NCBI GenBank assembly: GCA_016717725.1
Contig: JADKFA010000046.1
Coordinates: 186,001 to 250,000 of the forward strand
DNA length: 64,000 nt
Direction of reading: 5' to 3'
Source: Bacteroidota bacterium
Lineage (GTDB): Bacteria > Bacteroidota > Bacteroidia > AKYH767-A > OLB10
The position numbers were made by a program, and so were the translations under genes. Of this stretch, positions 9,609 to 19,357 are shown one piece after another. Below the pieces are notes generated by a model. It saw only the letters and a program-made list of their open reading frames with translations. It did not search any database and had not been told where the DNA came from. Position 1 is the first letter of the stretch; each line of letters starts with the position of its first letter.

Positions 9609-10214
9609 ATGAAAAATTTAGATATTATAAGACAAGATTATAAAATTAGTAAGGCCGACAGAGAAAAATTGTTACAACAAAAGCCTGTTCTATTATGGCT
9701 CACAGGACTTAGCGGATCTGGAAAATCTACTATTGCAGATCGAGTTGAACAAGTATTGCATGAAGAAGGTTATAAGACGTATTTACTTGATGGTGACAAC
9801 ATCCGCCATGGTCTCAACAACAATATTGATTTCAGTGAAAGTGGCAGAAAAGAAAATATTAGAAGAATTGGCGAAGTTGCCAAGCTCTTTTTAGATGCTG
9901 GAATCATCGTTATCAGCGCATTTATCTCCCCTTTTCGTGAAGATCGAGAAGCGGTAAGAAGACTGTTAAAAGAGGGCGAATTTATTGAGATCCACGTCGA
10001 TTGCCCACTCGAAATTTGCGAGCAAAGGGATGTAAAAGGACTTTATGCTAAGGCTCGTAGGGGAGAAATCGCTAACTTTACCGGGATTTCGTCCCCCTTC
10101 GAAATTCCTACACACCCCGAAATTACCGTTCACACCGACCAGGAAAAACTGGACGAAAGTGTGAACAAAATTCTATCCTATACGTACAATTGCATTAAAC
10201 CCTTAAAAGGATGA
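9609..10214 (+). CDS. cysC: Adenylyl-sulfate (APS) kinase
   Basis: 201 residues from the ATG at 9609. An earlier in-frame start inside the permease gene would add a non-conserved tail, so the later ATG is preferred. The Walker A loop GLSGSGKST is at residues 33-41, followed by LLDGDNIRHGLN and the family segments RRIGEVAKLF, FISPFREDR and GLYAKARRGEI. The enzyme phosphorylates APS to PAPS, the sulfate donor for sulfotransferases. It overlaps cysD by four bases (ATGA), so the two are coupled. It is a stand-alone kinase, not fused to CysN. Confidence 0.97.
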   Translation: MKNLDIIRQDYKISKADREKLLQQKPVLLWLTGLSGSGKSTIADRVEQVLHEEGYKTYLLDGDNIRHGLNNNIDFSESGRKENIRRIGEVAKLFLDAGIIVISAFISPFREDREAVRRLLKEGEFIEIHVDCPLEICEQRDVKGLYAKARRGEIANFTGISSPFEIPTHPEITVHTDQEKLDESVNKILSYTYNCIKPLKG

Positions 10215-11116
10215 TCCTTTATCATTTAAATCACCTCCGTGAACTTGAAGCTGAGGCTATTTACATTATTCGTGAAACGGCTTCTCAATTTGAAAGACCT
10301 GCTATGTTATTCTCGGGTGGAAAAGATTCCATCGTTATGACTCACTTGGCTCGCAAAGCATTTTATCCTGCTCGCATCCCTTTCCCACTCTTACATATTG
10401 ATACGGGGCATAATTTTCCTGAGACTATTGAGTTTCGAGATAAAATGGTAGAAGAAATTGGTGCCAATCTAATTGTTCGCCATGTTCAAGACTCCATAGA
10501 TTCGGGTCGTGCTAAAGAAGAGAAAGGTCCTAATGCAAGTAGAAATATGTTGCAAACGATTACACTTTTGGATGCATTAGAAGAATTAAAAATAGATGCC
10601 GCTATGGGTGGTGCACGAAGAGACGAAGAAAAAGCAAGAGCCAAAGAAAGATTCTTTTCACACCGTGATGAATTTGGACAATGGGATCCAAAAAATCAAC
10701 GTCCAGAGTTATGGATGTTGTTGAATGGACGTAAACATCAAGGCGAACATTTCCGTGTGTTTCCATTAAGCAATTGGACAGAAATGGATGTATGGATGTA
10801 TATTGCCATGGAAAAAATTGATATTCCCAATATTTATTTTACACATCAACGTGAAATTGTAAAGCGAGATGGAATGTTACTCGCCAACTCCGAATATATT
10901 TCCATTCGCACAACTGAAAAAGTAGAAATGATGACGGTTCGTTTCCGTACCATTGGTGACATGACTTGCACGGGAGCTGTTCTCTCTCCTGCAAACAGCT
11001 TACAACAAATCATTGAAGAAGTGGCAGCGAGTAAGACAACTGAACGCGGAACTCGTTCAGACGACAAGCGAAGTGAAACCGCCATGGAAGACAGAAAAAA
11101 AGCAGGTTATTTTTAG
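10211..11116 (+). CDS. cysD: Sulfate adenylyltransferase subunit 2
   Basis: 301 residues, the normal length for CysD. The PP-loop pyrophosphatase motif SGGKDS is at residues 35-40, with family segments HIDTGHNFPE, GGARRDEEKARAKER and FPLSNWTEMDVW. The C-terminus ERGTRSDDKRSETAMEDRKKAGYF is the standard CysD ending. With CysN it makes APS from sulfate and ATP. Its start overlaps cysC and it is 54 bases before cysN. Confidence 0.97.
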   Translation: MILYHLNHLRELEAEAIYIIRETASQFERPAMLFSGGKDSIVMTHLARKAFYPARIPFPLLHIDTGHNFPETIEFRDKMVEEIGANLIVRHVQDSIDSGRAKEEKGPNASRNMLQTITLLDALEELKIDAAMGGARRDEEKARAKERFFSHRDEFGQWDPKNQRPELWMLLNGRKHQGEHFRVFPLSNWTEMDVWMYIAMEKIDIPNIYFTHQREIVKRDGMLLANSEYISIRTTEKVEMMTVRFRTIGDMTCTGAVLSPANSLQQIIEEVAASKTTERGTRSDDKRSETAMEDRKKAGYF

Positions 11117-11170
11117 TAGATTAAATTCTACGACAATTAAAATAATATTTGACAATTCAATAAGAAGAAG

Positions 11171-12445
11171 ATGAGTGATTTTAGTAAAGACGGATATTTA
11201 AACATGGAGTTACTCCGCTTCACCACAGCAGGAAGTGTGGATGATGGAAAGAGCACATTAATCGGTCGATTATTATATGACAGTAAACAAATTTTTGAAG
11301 ATCAACTCGAAGCTATCGAACAACGTAGTTCCCAAAGAGGATTTGAGCATGTAGATTTAAGTTTACTTACAGATGGACTAAAGGCTGAAAGAGAGCAAGG
11401 AATTACCATTGATGTAGCTTACCGATATTTTGCAACGCCAAAGCGTAAATTTATCATCGCGGATACTCCTGGACATATTCAATACACTCGAAACATGGTG
11501 ACGGGTGCTTCTACTGCGAATGCAGCATTAATATTAGTAGATGCACGCAAAGGAGTATTAGAACAAACCATTCGACATTCATTCATTGCTTCACTACTTC
11601 AAATTCCTCACTTGATCATTTGCATCAATAAGATGGACTTAGTGAATTACGAAGAGGCCGCTTTTGAAAAAGTGGTTGATGAGTTTAAACAACTTTCATC
11701 CAAACTGGATATTAAAGATGTAAGTTTTTTACCGATCAGTGCATTGTTGGGTGACAACGTTGTTGACAAATCAAAAAACATGTCTTGGTACAACGGACCT
11801 ACGTTAATGTATTTATTGGAACATCTACATATTAGCAGCGATGAGAATCATATTGATTGCCGCTTCCCTGTGCAATATGTAATACGACCTCAACAAACCG
11901 AATATCACGATTACAGAGGCTATGCAGGAAGAGTTTCCAGTGGAATATTTAAGCCTGGCGACAAAATTAAAGTTTTGCCAAGTGACGAAGTAGCCATTGT
12001 AAAAACCATTGAACTTTTTGGAGATGAAATTCCAGAAGCATATTCTCCGATGTCGGTTACAATAACATTAGACAGAGATGTTGACATCAGTCGTGGCGAC
12101 ATGATTGTTCGTGAAAACAATGTACCTAATGCCATGCAAGAATTTGATGTGATGGTATGTTGGTTAAACACCACTCCATTGCAAGTAGGAGGCAAATATG
12201 CTATTCGTCACACTACAAAAGATGCACGCTGTATCATTAAAGACATTCGATATAAAGTTGATATTAATACGTTACATCGCAACGAAGAAGATAAGAATAT
12301 TGGCATGAATGATATTGCTCGTATTTCTATTAAAACTACTGTTCCCATCTTTTTTGATAGCTATCGAAAAAATCGACATACTGGAAGTATCATAATTATT
12401 GATGAGGCGACGAATGAAACCATAGGTGCCGGAATGATCGTTTAA
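11171..12445 (+). CDS. cysN: Sulfate adenylyltransferase subunit 1 (GTPase)
   Basis: 424 residues. An EF-Tu-like GTPase with G1 GSVDDGKST (residues 21-29), the switch region EREQGITIDVAYRYF, G3 DTPGH and G4 NKMD, followed by two beta-barrel domains (FPVQYVIRP ... GRVSSGIFKPGD). GTP hydrolysis drives APS formation by CysD. The protein stops at the normal CysN end, without a fused APS kinase, in line with the separate cysC. No cysH (PAPS reductase) or sulfite reductase gene is seen in the window. Confidence 0.97.
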   Translation: MSDFSKDGYLNMELLRFTTAGSVDDGKSTLIGRLLYDSKQIFEDQLEAIEQRSSQRGFEHVDLSLLTDGLKAEREQGITIDVAYRYFATPKRKFIIADTPGHIQYTRNMVTGASTANAALILVDARKGVLEQTIRHSFIASLLQIPHLIICINKMDLVNYEEAAFEKVVDEFKQLSSKLDIKDVSFLPISALLGDNVVDKSKNMSWYNGPTLMYLLEHLHISSDENHIDCRFPVQYVIRPQQTEYHDYRGYAGRVSSGIFKPGDKIKVLPSDEVAIVKTIELFGDEIPEAYSPMSVTITLDRDVDISRGDMIVRENNVPNAMQEFDVMVCWLNTTPLQVGGKYAIRHTTKDARCIIKDIRYKVDINTLHRNEEDKNIGMNDIARISIKTTVPIFFDSYRKNRHTGSIIIIDEATNETIGAGMIV

Positions 12446-12475
12446 TATTATTTTATTATTTATTCAATAGTTCAA

Positions 12476-13294
12476 ATGGAAAACTACAATCAACTTTTAT
12501 CAATCGCAATTAAGGCGGCAGTACTTGCTGGAAAAGAAATTAAAGACGTTTACGCTCGTGAATTCAGTGTAGAGTTGAAAGACGATAAAAGTCCATTGAC
12601 AGAAGCTGATAAAAAATCACATCATAAGATTGTAGACATCCTGAATGAAACTGGATTGCCTTTGTTAAGCGAAGAAGGTAGAGAAATTCCATTCGAAGAA
12701 AGAAGTAAGTGGGGAATATTTTGGTTGATTGATCCATTAGATGGTACTAAAGAATTTATTAAGAGGAATGGAGAATTCACGGTGAACATTGCACTCATTA
12801 AAAATGGTGTTGCCATCCTGGGTGTTATCTATGCTCCTATCATCGACTCACTTTATTTTGGTGCTGAAGGAACAGGATCCTATAAAGCAGAAGCCGACTT
12901 AGAATATTTAACGCATATTATTCAAACCCCTCATATTGCAGATCGTTTAATTACGGCAAGCAGACGATTACCCATCAAAAATGAAAATCGTCCTTTCACT
13001 GTTGTCGCATCGCGTTCCCATTTGAGTGAAGAGACTACTGTTTTCATTGATGAACTCAAACAGAGCCATTCCGATTTACAAATGATTTCTAAAGGAAGTT
13101 CATTAAAACTTTGTTTAGTAGCAGAAGGCGCTGCGGATGTATATCCACGCTTTGCTCCCACCATGGAATGGGATACAGCGGCAGGACAAGCCATCGCGCA
13201 TTCGGCAGGGTTTACCGTGATCAATGCAAAAGATCAAAGCCCAGTCGTATATAATAAAACGGATTTATTGAATCCTTGGTTTATTGTACAGTAA
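12476..13294 (+). CDS. cysQ: 3'(2'),5'-bisphosphate nucleotidase
   Basis: 272 residues, inositol-monophosphatase fold. Metal-binding motifs are visible: SEEG (65-68), DPLDGTKEF (86-94) and EWDTAAGQA near residue 230. CysQ hydrolyses PAP, the product left when a sulfotransferase uses PAPS, to AMP, which relieves product inhibition. It is 30 bases after cysN and closes the operon. The gene pair of PAPS synthesis plus PAP removal, next to a sulfotransferase, supports a sulfation role. Confidence 0.95.
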   Translation: MENYNQLLSIAIKAAVLAGKEIKDVYAREFSVELKDDKSPLTEADKKSHHKIVDILNETGLPLLSEEGREIPFEERSKWGIFWLIDPLDGTKEFIKRNGEFTVNIALIKNGVAILGVIYAPIIDSLYFGAEGTGSYKAEADLEYLTHIIQTPHIADRLITASRRLPIKNENRPFTVVASRSHLSEETTVFIDELKQSHSDLQMISKGSSLKLCLVAEGAADVYPRFAPTMEWDTAAGQAIAHSAGFTVINAKDQSPVVYNKTDLLNPWFIVQ

Positions 13295-13492
13295 AACCAC
13301 ACTTTAAATTCTTTAAAACCGATCTTCGAAGTTTAAAAATTCCTGTTTGTGATTTGTTCTACCTTTCACTGAATAATCTATTTGGTAATTGTAAAGCTTA
13401 CAACCTGTTAGTTCAAAATCGTGTTCACTTTAAGCATGTGCTTAATTAATATACGGAAAGTACTTAATTCAGAGGGAAACTACAAGTAGCAA

Positions 13493-14854
13493 CTATTCCT
13501 TCAAAATTTTGATATTGCTTATTCCTTTTGACGTATGAACTCGAATAAAGTAAATACCTGTAGAAATGTTAGTTAAATCTATTAACGTTTCTTCTGCATT
13601 CAATTTATCTTTAGAATTTAATATATTACCTTCGGTTGAGTATAATGCAAACGAGTTAATTTTTTCGCCCTGGGTTTCTGTTTTTAAGTTTAAGATGGCA
13701 GATGTTGGATTTGGATAGACCTTTACAGTACTTGATCTTGGATTATATTCCAAAACACTCACATTTGGAAAATGTGTGCGTGCAATTCCATGAAGTGCGC
13801 TATCATTTATCATTTTGAAATATCCTCCAACATAAAGTTCATCTTGATAAACACATAAAGATTGGATTTCCCCTCCATCCATAGTATCACAAACAGGATT
13901 CCAGTTTTGCCCATCAAACCACGCCATTTGAAATACCATTTGACCCATTGAATTTAATCCCTTAGTCACTCCACCAGCGAATAATTTTCCTTTATACATT
14001 ATCATAGTCTTAGGGTCGAGTTCTATTGGCTCAGTTCCTACTGCAGACCAATTATTACCATCCCATTTAGCAACACCACAAGGAGTAGGAATTTCACCAG
14101 CACTTCCAATTGCACCACCTACATATAAAACATCATTTATGGAGTCAACTAACATACTAAAGATAAAGCCCGAAACTCCAGCGTTCAATGAATCCCAAGA
14201 TACACCATCAAATCTGCTAATATTTTGAGAAGGAAAGCCGTTTATTGAACTGAAGTTGCCTCCCACATAAAGCTCACCATTATATTTAGCCATCGCATAT
14301 AAACTTGGCAATCCACCAGTAACTCCCGTTCCTATTGCATGCCATTGGTTTCCGTCCCATCTTGCAATTCGATTTGCGTTAATGGTACTATCAACTGTTG
14401 TAAAATTTCCACCAACATACAATTCACCATTATACTCTTGCAAACATCGCACTTGACCGTTTTGAATACCATTGCCAAAGGGATAAACTATGCCTCCACT
14501 AATTCTTCTTATTCGAGAAAAATGTGGCTGAAATGGATTGGTACCGTCACTCCCTATAACTAATTCACTTTGATAAGTCCCAATACATAAGGAAGATTGA
14601 AATATTTGTGTACCGCTCCTACATTGATAATTTGATGAATCCCAAACAGCAAAGCCAGAGCAATATTGTAAGGGGGAGTAAAGTGAATCAAATATACCAA
14701 CTACATACAAGGAATCATTGAAAACAATCATATCATTTACTGATCTAGCATTTTGATAACCGTGATTTATTCCACCACCCACATCCCGCCAGACTTGTCC
14801 TTCCATTTGAAGAACAAGTAACATTAAAGAAAGGAAAAAGTATAATCTCATCAT
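13493..14854 (-). CDS. T9SS-exported protein with repeated LYVGGxF blades
   Basis: 453 residues. A signal peptide (MMRLYFFLSLMLLVLQMEGQ) precedes a repeat region with recurring units such as YNGELYVGGNFTTVDS, RIARWDGNQWHAIGTG and LYVGGAIGSAG, spaced by about 45-55 residues, resembling delta-60/Kelch-type propeller blades. The C-terminus (VKVYPNPTSAILNL ... GIYFIRVHTSKGISNIKIL) is a type A T9SS sorting domain, so the protein should be secreted or surface-attached. Its start overlaps the stop of the upstream 156-residue reading frame (ATGA). Function unknown. Confidence 0.85.
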   Translation of the reverse strand: MMRLYFFLSLMLLVLQMEGQVWRDVGGGINHGYQNARSVNDMIVFNDSLYVVGIFDSLYSPLQYCSGFAVWDSSNYQCRSGTQIFQSSLCIGTYQSELVIGSDGTNPFQPHFSRIRRISGGIVYPFGNGIQNGQVRCLQEYNGELYVGGNFTTVDSTINANRIARWDGNQWHAIGTGVTGGLPSLYAMAKYNGELYVGGNFSSINGFPSQNISRFDGVSWDSLNAGVSGFIFSMLVDSINDVLYVGGAIGSAGEIPTPCGVAKWDGNNWSAVGTEPIELDPKTMIMYKGKLFAGGVTKGLNSMGQMVFQMAWFDGQNWNPVCDTMDGGEIQSLCVYQDELYVGGYFKMINDSALHGIARTHFPNVSVLEYNPRSSTVKVYPNPTSAILNLKTETQGEKINSFALYSTEGNILNSKDKLNAEETLIDLTNISTGIYFIRVHTSKGISNIKILKE

Positions 14855-15321
14855 CTAGCAACCATAAATTTTCCCACTTTAATATTATGATTTTGATCAA
14901 CTATTTTAACAAAATAGCTACCTGAATTAAATTTAGATACATTAATTTTTATCATTCCATTTATACTTTGTATATTCTCCACATAAACTGTTTTACCCAG
15001 TATATCTCGTATTTCTAATCTGTTAATGGAATTTAAATAACCAGAGACAATTATTTCATTATTTGCAGGATTTGGTGCAATTTTCAATAGTTCAAATTTA
15101 GAATTATTACTTGTTCCGTAGCTTGAACCATTCAATCTATTTCCATTTTCCTCTGGCAGGGAATATTCAAAATCTACCCAAGTTAATAAAGTTAAAATAC
15201 TTTCTGCATTAGCATTAGAAGGTGATTCCTCTTCTTGGAATGCAATTTCTTCAATATTACTTAGTTGAATAGAATCTATCTCAAATATAGACTTTTCTTG
15301 ATTATTAAGATCTAACAACAT
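14851..15321 (-). CDS. Probable remnant: C-terminal end of a T9SS protein
   Basis: 156 residues. The C-terminal 80 residues are a full T9SS type A sorting domain (LLKIAPNPANNEIIVSGY ... GSYFVKIVDQNHNIKVGKFMVAR). The N-terminus has no signal peptide and starts abruptly (MLLDLNNQEKS); a TAA is six codons upstream. The reading frame ends 5' within about 25 bases of a dispersed hairpin repeat (15344-15566). A T9SS cargo needs a Sec signal, so this is best read as the tail of a larger gene whose front was lost at the repeat. It overlaps the next gene by four bases, a relic of an operon. Confidence 0.6.
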   Translation of the reverse strand: MLLDLNNQEKSIFEIDSIQLSNIEEIAFQEEESPSNANAESILTLLTWVDFEYSLPEENGNRLNGSSYGTSNNSKFELLKIAPNPANNEIIVSGYLNSINRLEIRDILGKTVYVENIQSINGMIKINVSKFNSGSYFVKIVDQNHNIKVGKFMVAR

Positions 15322-15343
15322 TCCGTTTAAAACTAATTATTGC

Positions 15344-15566
15344 AATTAATCCACTAAATTTTCAATCACGTCGTCGTAGAGGCAGGTATGACCTGCCTCT
15401 ACGACGACGTGATATTTATAGAGATAGTAAACTAGTTGAGACAAGGCATGCCTTGTCTCAACTAAGAAAGCCTTGTCTCAACTAAGAAAGCCTTGTCTCA
15501 ACTAAGAAAGCCTTGTCTCAACTAGATCATTTGCAAATAAATTGCGATCCCTCAAGATTGTTTAAT
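15344..15566. repeat. Dispersed hairpin repeat, copy 1
   Basis: A roughly 223-bp element that recurs at 19358-19587 in the same orientation. It holds a 49-base hairpin (15365-15413) with a perfect 23-bp stem and 3-base loop, a perfect 28-bp palindrome (GTTGAGACAAGGC and its complement, 15435-15462), three tandem copies of a 20-bp unit (15465-15524) that repeat one palindrome arm, and a shared tail AAATAAATTGCGATCCCTC. It lies next to the truncated T9SS gene. The 514-bp gap 15322-15835 contains this element and otherwise no gene that I can support. Confidence 0.92.
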
Positions 15567-15835
15567 TATTAAGTAAGGACTAACAAGCAATAGAATTACA
15601 AACCTTGCTTTTTCCATTCCCATTAATTATTAACAATCTTGTAACTCCTTGTTAATAAAACTCTAACATTGTGCGCGTAATATTGTATCGTGAAAAATAA
15701 AGTGATACAAGCATTTTTAAACAAAATAAGCTGGGCTTTTATAGAGCGCTTTACTATTTTAAAAATAACTACTATTTGGAATAAAAATTTTCACTACGAT
15801 CGGCTTTCGGTAGACTTTAAAAACCCCACTACGTC

Positions 15836-16771
15836 TTGAAGACTACTGCGAAGATAAAGAAAGAAAGGCGAGAAGTTGAAGTAGTAGTTATTTCCGATGT
15901 TCATTTAGGCACTTATGGTTGCCATGCTAAAGAGCTTTGTCAATATTTAAAATCCATAAAACCTGGAAGACTTATTTTAAATGGTGATATTGTTGATATG
16001 TGGCAATTCAGCAAAAACTACTTTCCAAAAGATCACATGCAGGTGGTAAAAGAAATCATTTCTTTAGCGACGAGCGGAGTTCCTGTACATTACATCACGG
16101 GGAATCATGATGAACTGCTTCGAAAATTTTCTGGATTTCAATTAGGCAATTTATCCATCGACAACAAGCTTGTATTGGAAATGGATGGTAAGCGTGCATG
16201 GGTATTTCATGGAGATGTGTTTGACGTAACCATGCAACACGCAAAGTGGCTCACAAAATTAGGTGCGATTGGCTACGATCTATTAATTTTAATTAACGCT
16301 TGTACCAATAGTATATTGAAGAAAATGGGTAAAGAGAAAATTTCTTTATCCAAAAAAATAAAGAATGGAGTGAAAAGTGCTGTGAAGTACATCAACAATT
16401 TTGAAGTGATTTGTGCTGATATTGCCATTAGCAATGGATATGATTATGTGGTATGTGGACATATCCATCAACCCGAGATAAGAACCATTAAAAATGAGCA
16501 TGGAGAAGTGGGCTATTTAAATAGTGGCGATTGGGTAGAGAACCTTACTGCTTTGGAATATCATGAAAACAACTGGTCACTCTATCATCACCAAGAACAA
16601 GCACAATTTGAAAATGATCCCGAACAAGAAATAGTAAACAACTTTGTATATTTAAACAACAAGGAATTGTTTAATATCCTTCTCGGCGAAATATATTCCA
16701 GCAATAACGAATCCTCCACTAAAATTATTAAAAAGAATGAAAATACTGTATGCCATACAGGGCACGGGTAA
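15836..16771 (+). CDS. Metallophosphoesterase, UDP-2,3-diacylglucosamine diphosphatase-like
   Basis: 311 residues from a TTG start. An in-frame TAA at 15818 and the lack of any ATG before the first motif force this start. The calcineurin-type metal motifs are complete: SDVHLG (Asp21, His23), NGDIVD, GNHDE, HGDVFD and CGHIHQPE. Related Bacteroidota proteins are usually named UDP-2,3-diacylglucosamine diphosphatase (lipid A, LpxH/LpxI step), but the substrate cannot be set from sequence. The last 35 bases overlap the glycosyltransferase gene, so the two are an operon, a pairing often seen in this phylum. Confidence 0.8.
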   Translation: MKTTAKIKKERREVEVVVISDVHLGTYGCHAKELCQYLKSIKPGRLILNGDIVDMWQFSKNYFPKDHMQVVKEIISLATSGVPVHYITGNHDELLRKFSGFQLGNLSIDNKLVLEMDGKRAWVFHGDVFDVTMQHAKWLTKLGAIGYDLLILINACTNSILKKMGKEKISLSKKIKNGVKSAVKYINNFEVICADIAISNGYDYVVCGHIHQPEIRTIKNEHGEVGYLNSGDWVENLTALEYHENNWSLYHHQEQAQFENDPEQEIVNNFVYLNNKELFNILLGEIYSSNNESSTKIIKKNENTVCHTGHG

Positions 16772-17807
16772 CGGACATATCAGCAGAGCGCTTGAAATCA
16801 TTCCGATATTAAAGAAAAAAGCGAATGTTGATGTTCTCATCAGTGCTTCGCAGTGGGATTTAAAGGTTCCGTTTCCAGTGGAATACAATTACAAAGGAAT
16901 GGGATTTGTTTTTGGAAAGCAAGGAGGTGTAGATATCTTACGCACTTATATGAATTTAGATTCCATACAACTTTTAAAAGAAATAAAAAGCTTACCTGTA
17001 GAAAAATACGATTTAGTCATTAGTGATTTCGAACCTGTATCGGCATGGGCTTGTCATTTGAAAAATAAAGTTTGTGTGGGATTAAGTAATCAAGTGGCCA
17101 GTTTACATCCTTTAGCTCCAAAGCCTAAAACGAAAGATCCTTTCGGTAAGATGATACTTAATCACTATGCGCCAGGAACTTTTAATTATGGTTTTCACTT
17201 TAAAAAATTTGATTCGAGCATTCATACGCCTATTATTCGAAAAGAAATTCGAAATGCAAAAGTTGAGACCAAGCCGTATGTTACGGTTTATCTTCCCAGC
17301 TTTGATGATGAGAAAGTGATTAAGAAATTGAAAACTTACTCTGACATCGATTTTCAGCTCTTTAGTAAAAAATCAAAAATCACTTATCGCCATCGAAACT
17401 TCCGTGTGATTCCCATTAACCAAGATACTTTTGTAAAAAGCATGGCGGAATCATCTGGAGTAATTTGCAATGCAGGCTTTGGCACTACGGCAGAAGCACT
17501 CTACTTGGGAAAATCATTATTGGCTATTCCCATGAAAACGCAATATGAACAACATTGCAATGCTGCTGTGTTAAAATCAATGGGTGTAGAAATTTTACCG
17601 AACTTAAAAGAAAAACAACTTCCTAAACTTGACAGTTGGTTTCAACAATTAAATACAATCTCCGTTGACTATCCGGATGAAACTTCAGATTTACTAGATC
17701 AGATTATTGAAAGACATGCAGGGCAAGAATTAGATGAAAACAATTTTTATTCTGATCAGTCTTTTTTACAAAGATTAACGCGTCCCTCTAAAGTAAAACT
17801 AGCTTAA
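16737..17807 (+). CDS. GT-B glycosyltransferase (MJ1255/VC2487-type)
   Basis: 356 residues. The N-terminus MKILYAIQGTGNGHISRALEI is the first Rossmann strand and glycine loop of GT-B enzymes of the MJ1255 family. A C-terminal donor-site segment reads GVICNAGFGTTAEALYLGKSLLAIP, followed by QYEQHCNAAVL, as in MurG/UGT-like transferases. It overlaps the metallophosphatase gene and ends eight bases before the GH1 gene. Acceptor and product are unknown; a lipid or envelope glycan is likely from the neighbour. Confidence 0.82.
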   Translation: MKILYAIQGTGNGHISRALEIIPILKKKANVDVLISASQWDLKVPFPVEYNYKGMGFVFGKQGGVDILRTYMNLDSIQLLKEIKSLPVEKYDLVISDFEPVSAWACHLKNKVCVGLSNQVASLHPLAPKPKTKDPFGKMILNHYAPGTFNYGFHFKKFDSSIHTPIIRKEIRNAKVETKPYVTVYLPSFDDEKVIKKLKTYSDIDFQLFSKKSKITYRHRNFRVIPINQDTFVKSMAESSGVICNAGFGTTAEALYLGKSLLAIPMKTQYEQHCNAAVLKSMGVEILPNLKEKQLPKLDSWFQQLNTISVDYPDETSDLLDQIIERHAGQELDENNFYSDQSFLQRLTRPSKVKLA

Positions 17808-17814
17808 GTAACCC

Positions 17815-19198
17815 GTGAAGGACGTTAAAAAACCTTTTCATTGGGGCATTGCGACTTCGGCATTACAAACTGAGGGTGCTGCTTATTTAGATGGAAAAGG
17901 ACCCAGCATTTGGGATGAATTTTCTTTGCGCAAAGGAAAAATTGCAGGTGGACATACTCCAGAAATTGCAAATTCTTTTTACTATCGCTACGAAGAAGAT
18001 TTAGATATTGTACAATCCTTACATATTCCCAATTTCCGTTTCTCCATTTCGTGGCCTCGAGTTTTACCACAAGGAACAAGAAACATTAATCAAAAAGGTA
18101 TTGATTATTACGATCGACTCATCGATTCATGTTTAGAACGAGACATCACTCCGTGGGTAACCTTATATCACTGGGATTTACCTTTACAACTTGAATTAAA
18201 TGGAGGCTGGAATAATAGAGATATTCTTTCCTGGTTTAGTGAGTATGTTGAATTGATGTTGAAAAAATTTGGTGATCAGGTTTCCAATTGGATGGTATTA
18301 AATGAGCCCTTAGTATTTACAGGGCAGGATATTTTCTAGGGATTCATGCACCAGGTAAAAAGGAATGAACAATTTTCTTTCTGCAGCTCACCATGCATCC
18401 TTAGCACAAGCTGCCGGAATCAGGCAAATAAAAGAGCACAGTACATCATTTAATGTTGGAACTACCTATTCATGTTCTTGGATCACTCCATTCAGTGATT
18501 CAACTAATGATCAACAAGCAGCGGTTCGTGTAGATGCATTAATGAACCGATTTTTTGTAGAACCCCTATTGGGTTATGGTTATCCGACTAAAGATTTGCC
18601 CTTCTTAAAAGAAATAGAAAAGTTTTATCAAAAAGATGATGAAACATTATTAAAAGCAAGTCCCGACTTCATCGGAATACAAAACTACACACGAGAGGTA
18701 GTGAAGCATTCGTGGTTTACTCCATACATCAATGCCAAACTCATCGATGCAAAAACGAGACAAGTTCCGCACACCTTACTCAATTGGGAAATTTATCCTG
18801 AAGGAATCCATTCACTCATTCACAAATACGCTGCTTATCCAGAAGTAAAAAATATTATTGTTAGTGAGAATGGCGCTGCTTTTCCAGATCATATTACCGG
18901 GAATGAAATTAAAGATACTCAGCGATTGAGTTATTTAAAGAATTACATGCTTCATATTAACAGAGCAAGAATGGACTGTTCAAAATTATCTGGATACTTT
19001 GTTTGGTCCTTACACGACAATTTCGAATGGGCTGAGGGATATTATCCTCGCTTTGGTTTAGTACATATTGATTATACCAATCAAAAGCGCACGATTAAAG
19101 AATCGGGTTATTGGTACAAGAATCACATCCTCAACCAAAAATATGAGGACAAAATTCAACATGAACATCAATTATTCAGTAGCAAAGAAGAAAGATAA
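17815..19198 (+). pseudogene. GH1 beta-glucosidase broken by two 1-base frameshifts
   Basis: The GTG at 17815 begins KDVKKPFHWGIATSALQTEGA, a glycoside hydrolase family 1 start. The frame stops at 18337-18339 just after the acid/base motif NEPLVFTG. A second reading frame (18365-19198) carries the rest, including the nucleophile motif VSENGAAFPD and YFVWSLHDNFEWAEGY. Adding one G in the GGG at 18322-18324 and one G at 18362-18363 restores AGYFLGIHAPGKKGMNNFLSAAHH and gives one 462-residue protein, the normal GH1 length with all catalytic residues. Both lesions are in short G runs within 40 bases, so sequencing or assembly error is as likely as true gene loss. Predicted role: cytoplasmic beta-glycoside hydrolysis (no signal peptide). 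Confidence 0.88.
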
Positions 19199-19357
19199 TT
19201 CATATTCCTTTTGTTTAATTAGGGTCTACTGAATAAGTAATAAGAATTTGATTTATTAAAAATTAGGTATTGCTTTTAGGGATACACATGCAATCAAAAT
19301 AGTCAAGTTTAAAATAATTCTGCACACAATCTTTATATTTTGAAAGGAGATAATTGA

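Noticed and set aside
15465..15524. Three 20-bp tandem repeats that could look like a CRISPR array
   Set aside because: The units are contiguous with no spacers and repeat one arm of a neighbouring palindrome; no cas gene is present.
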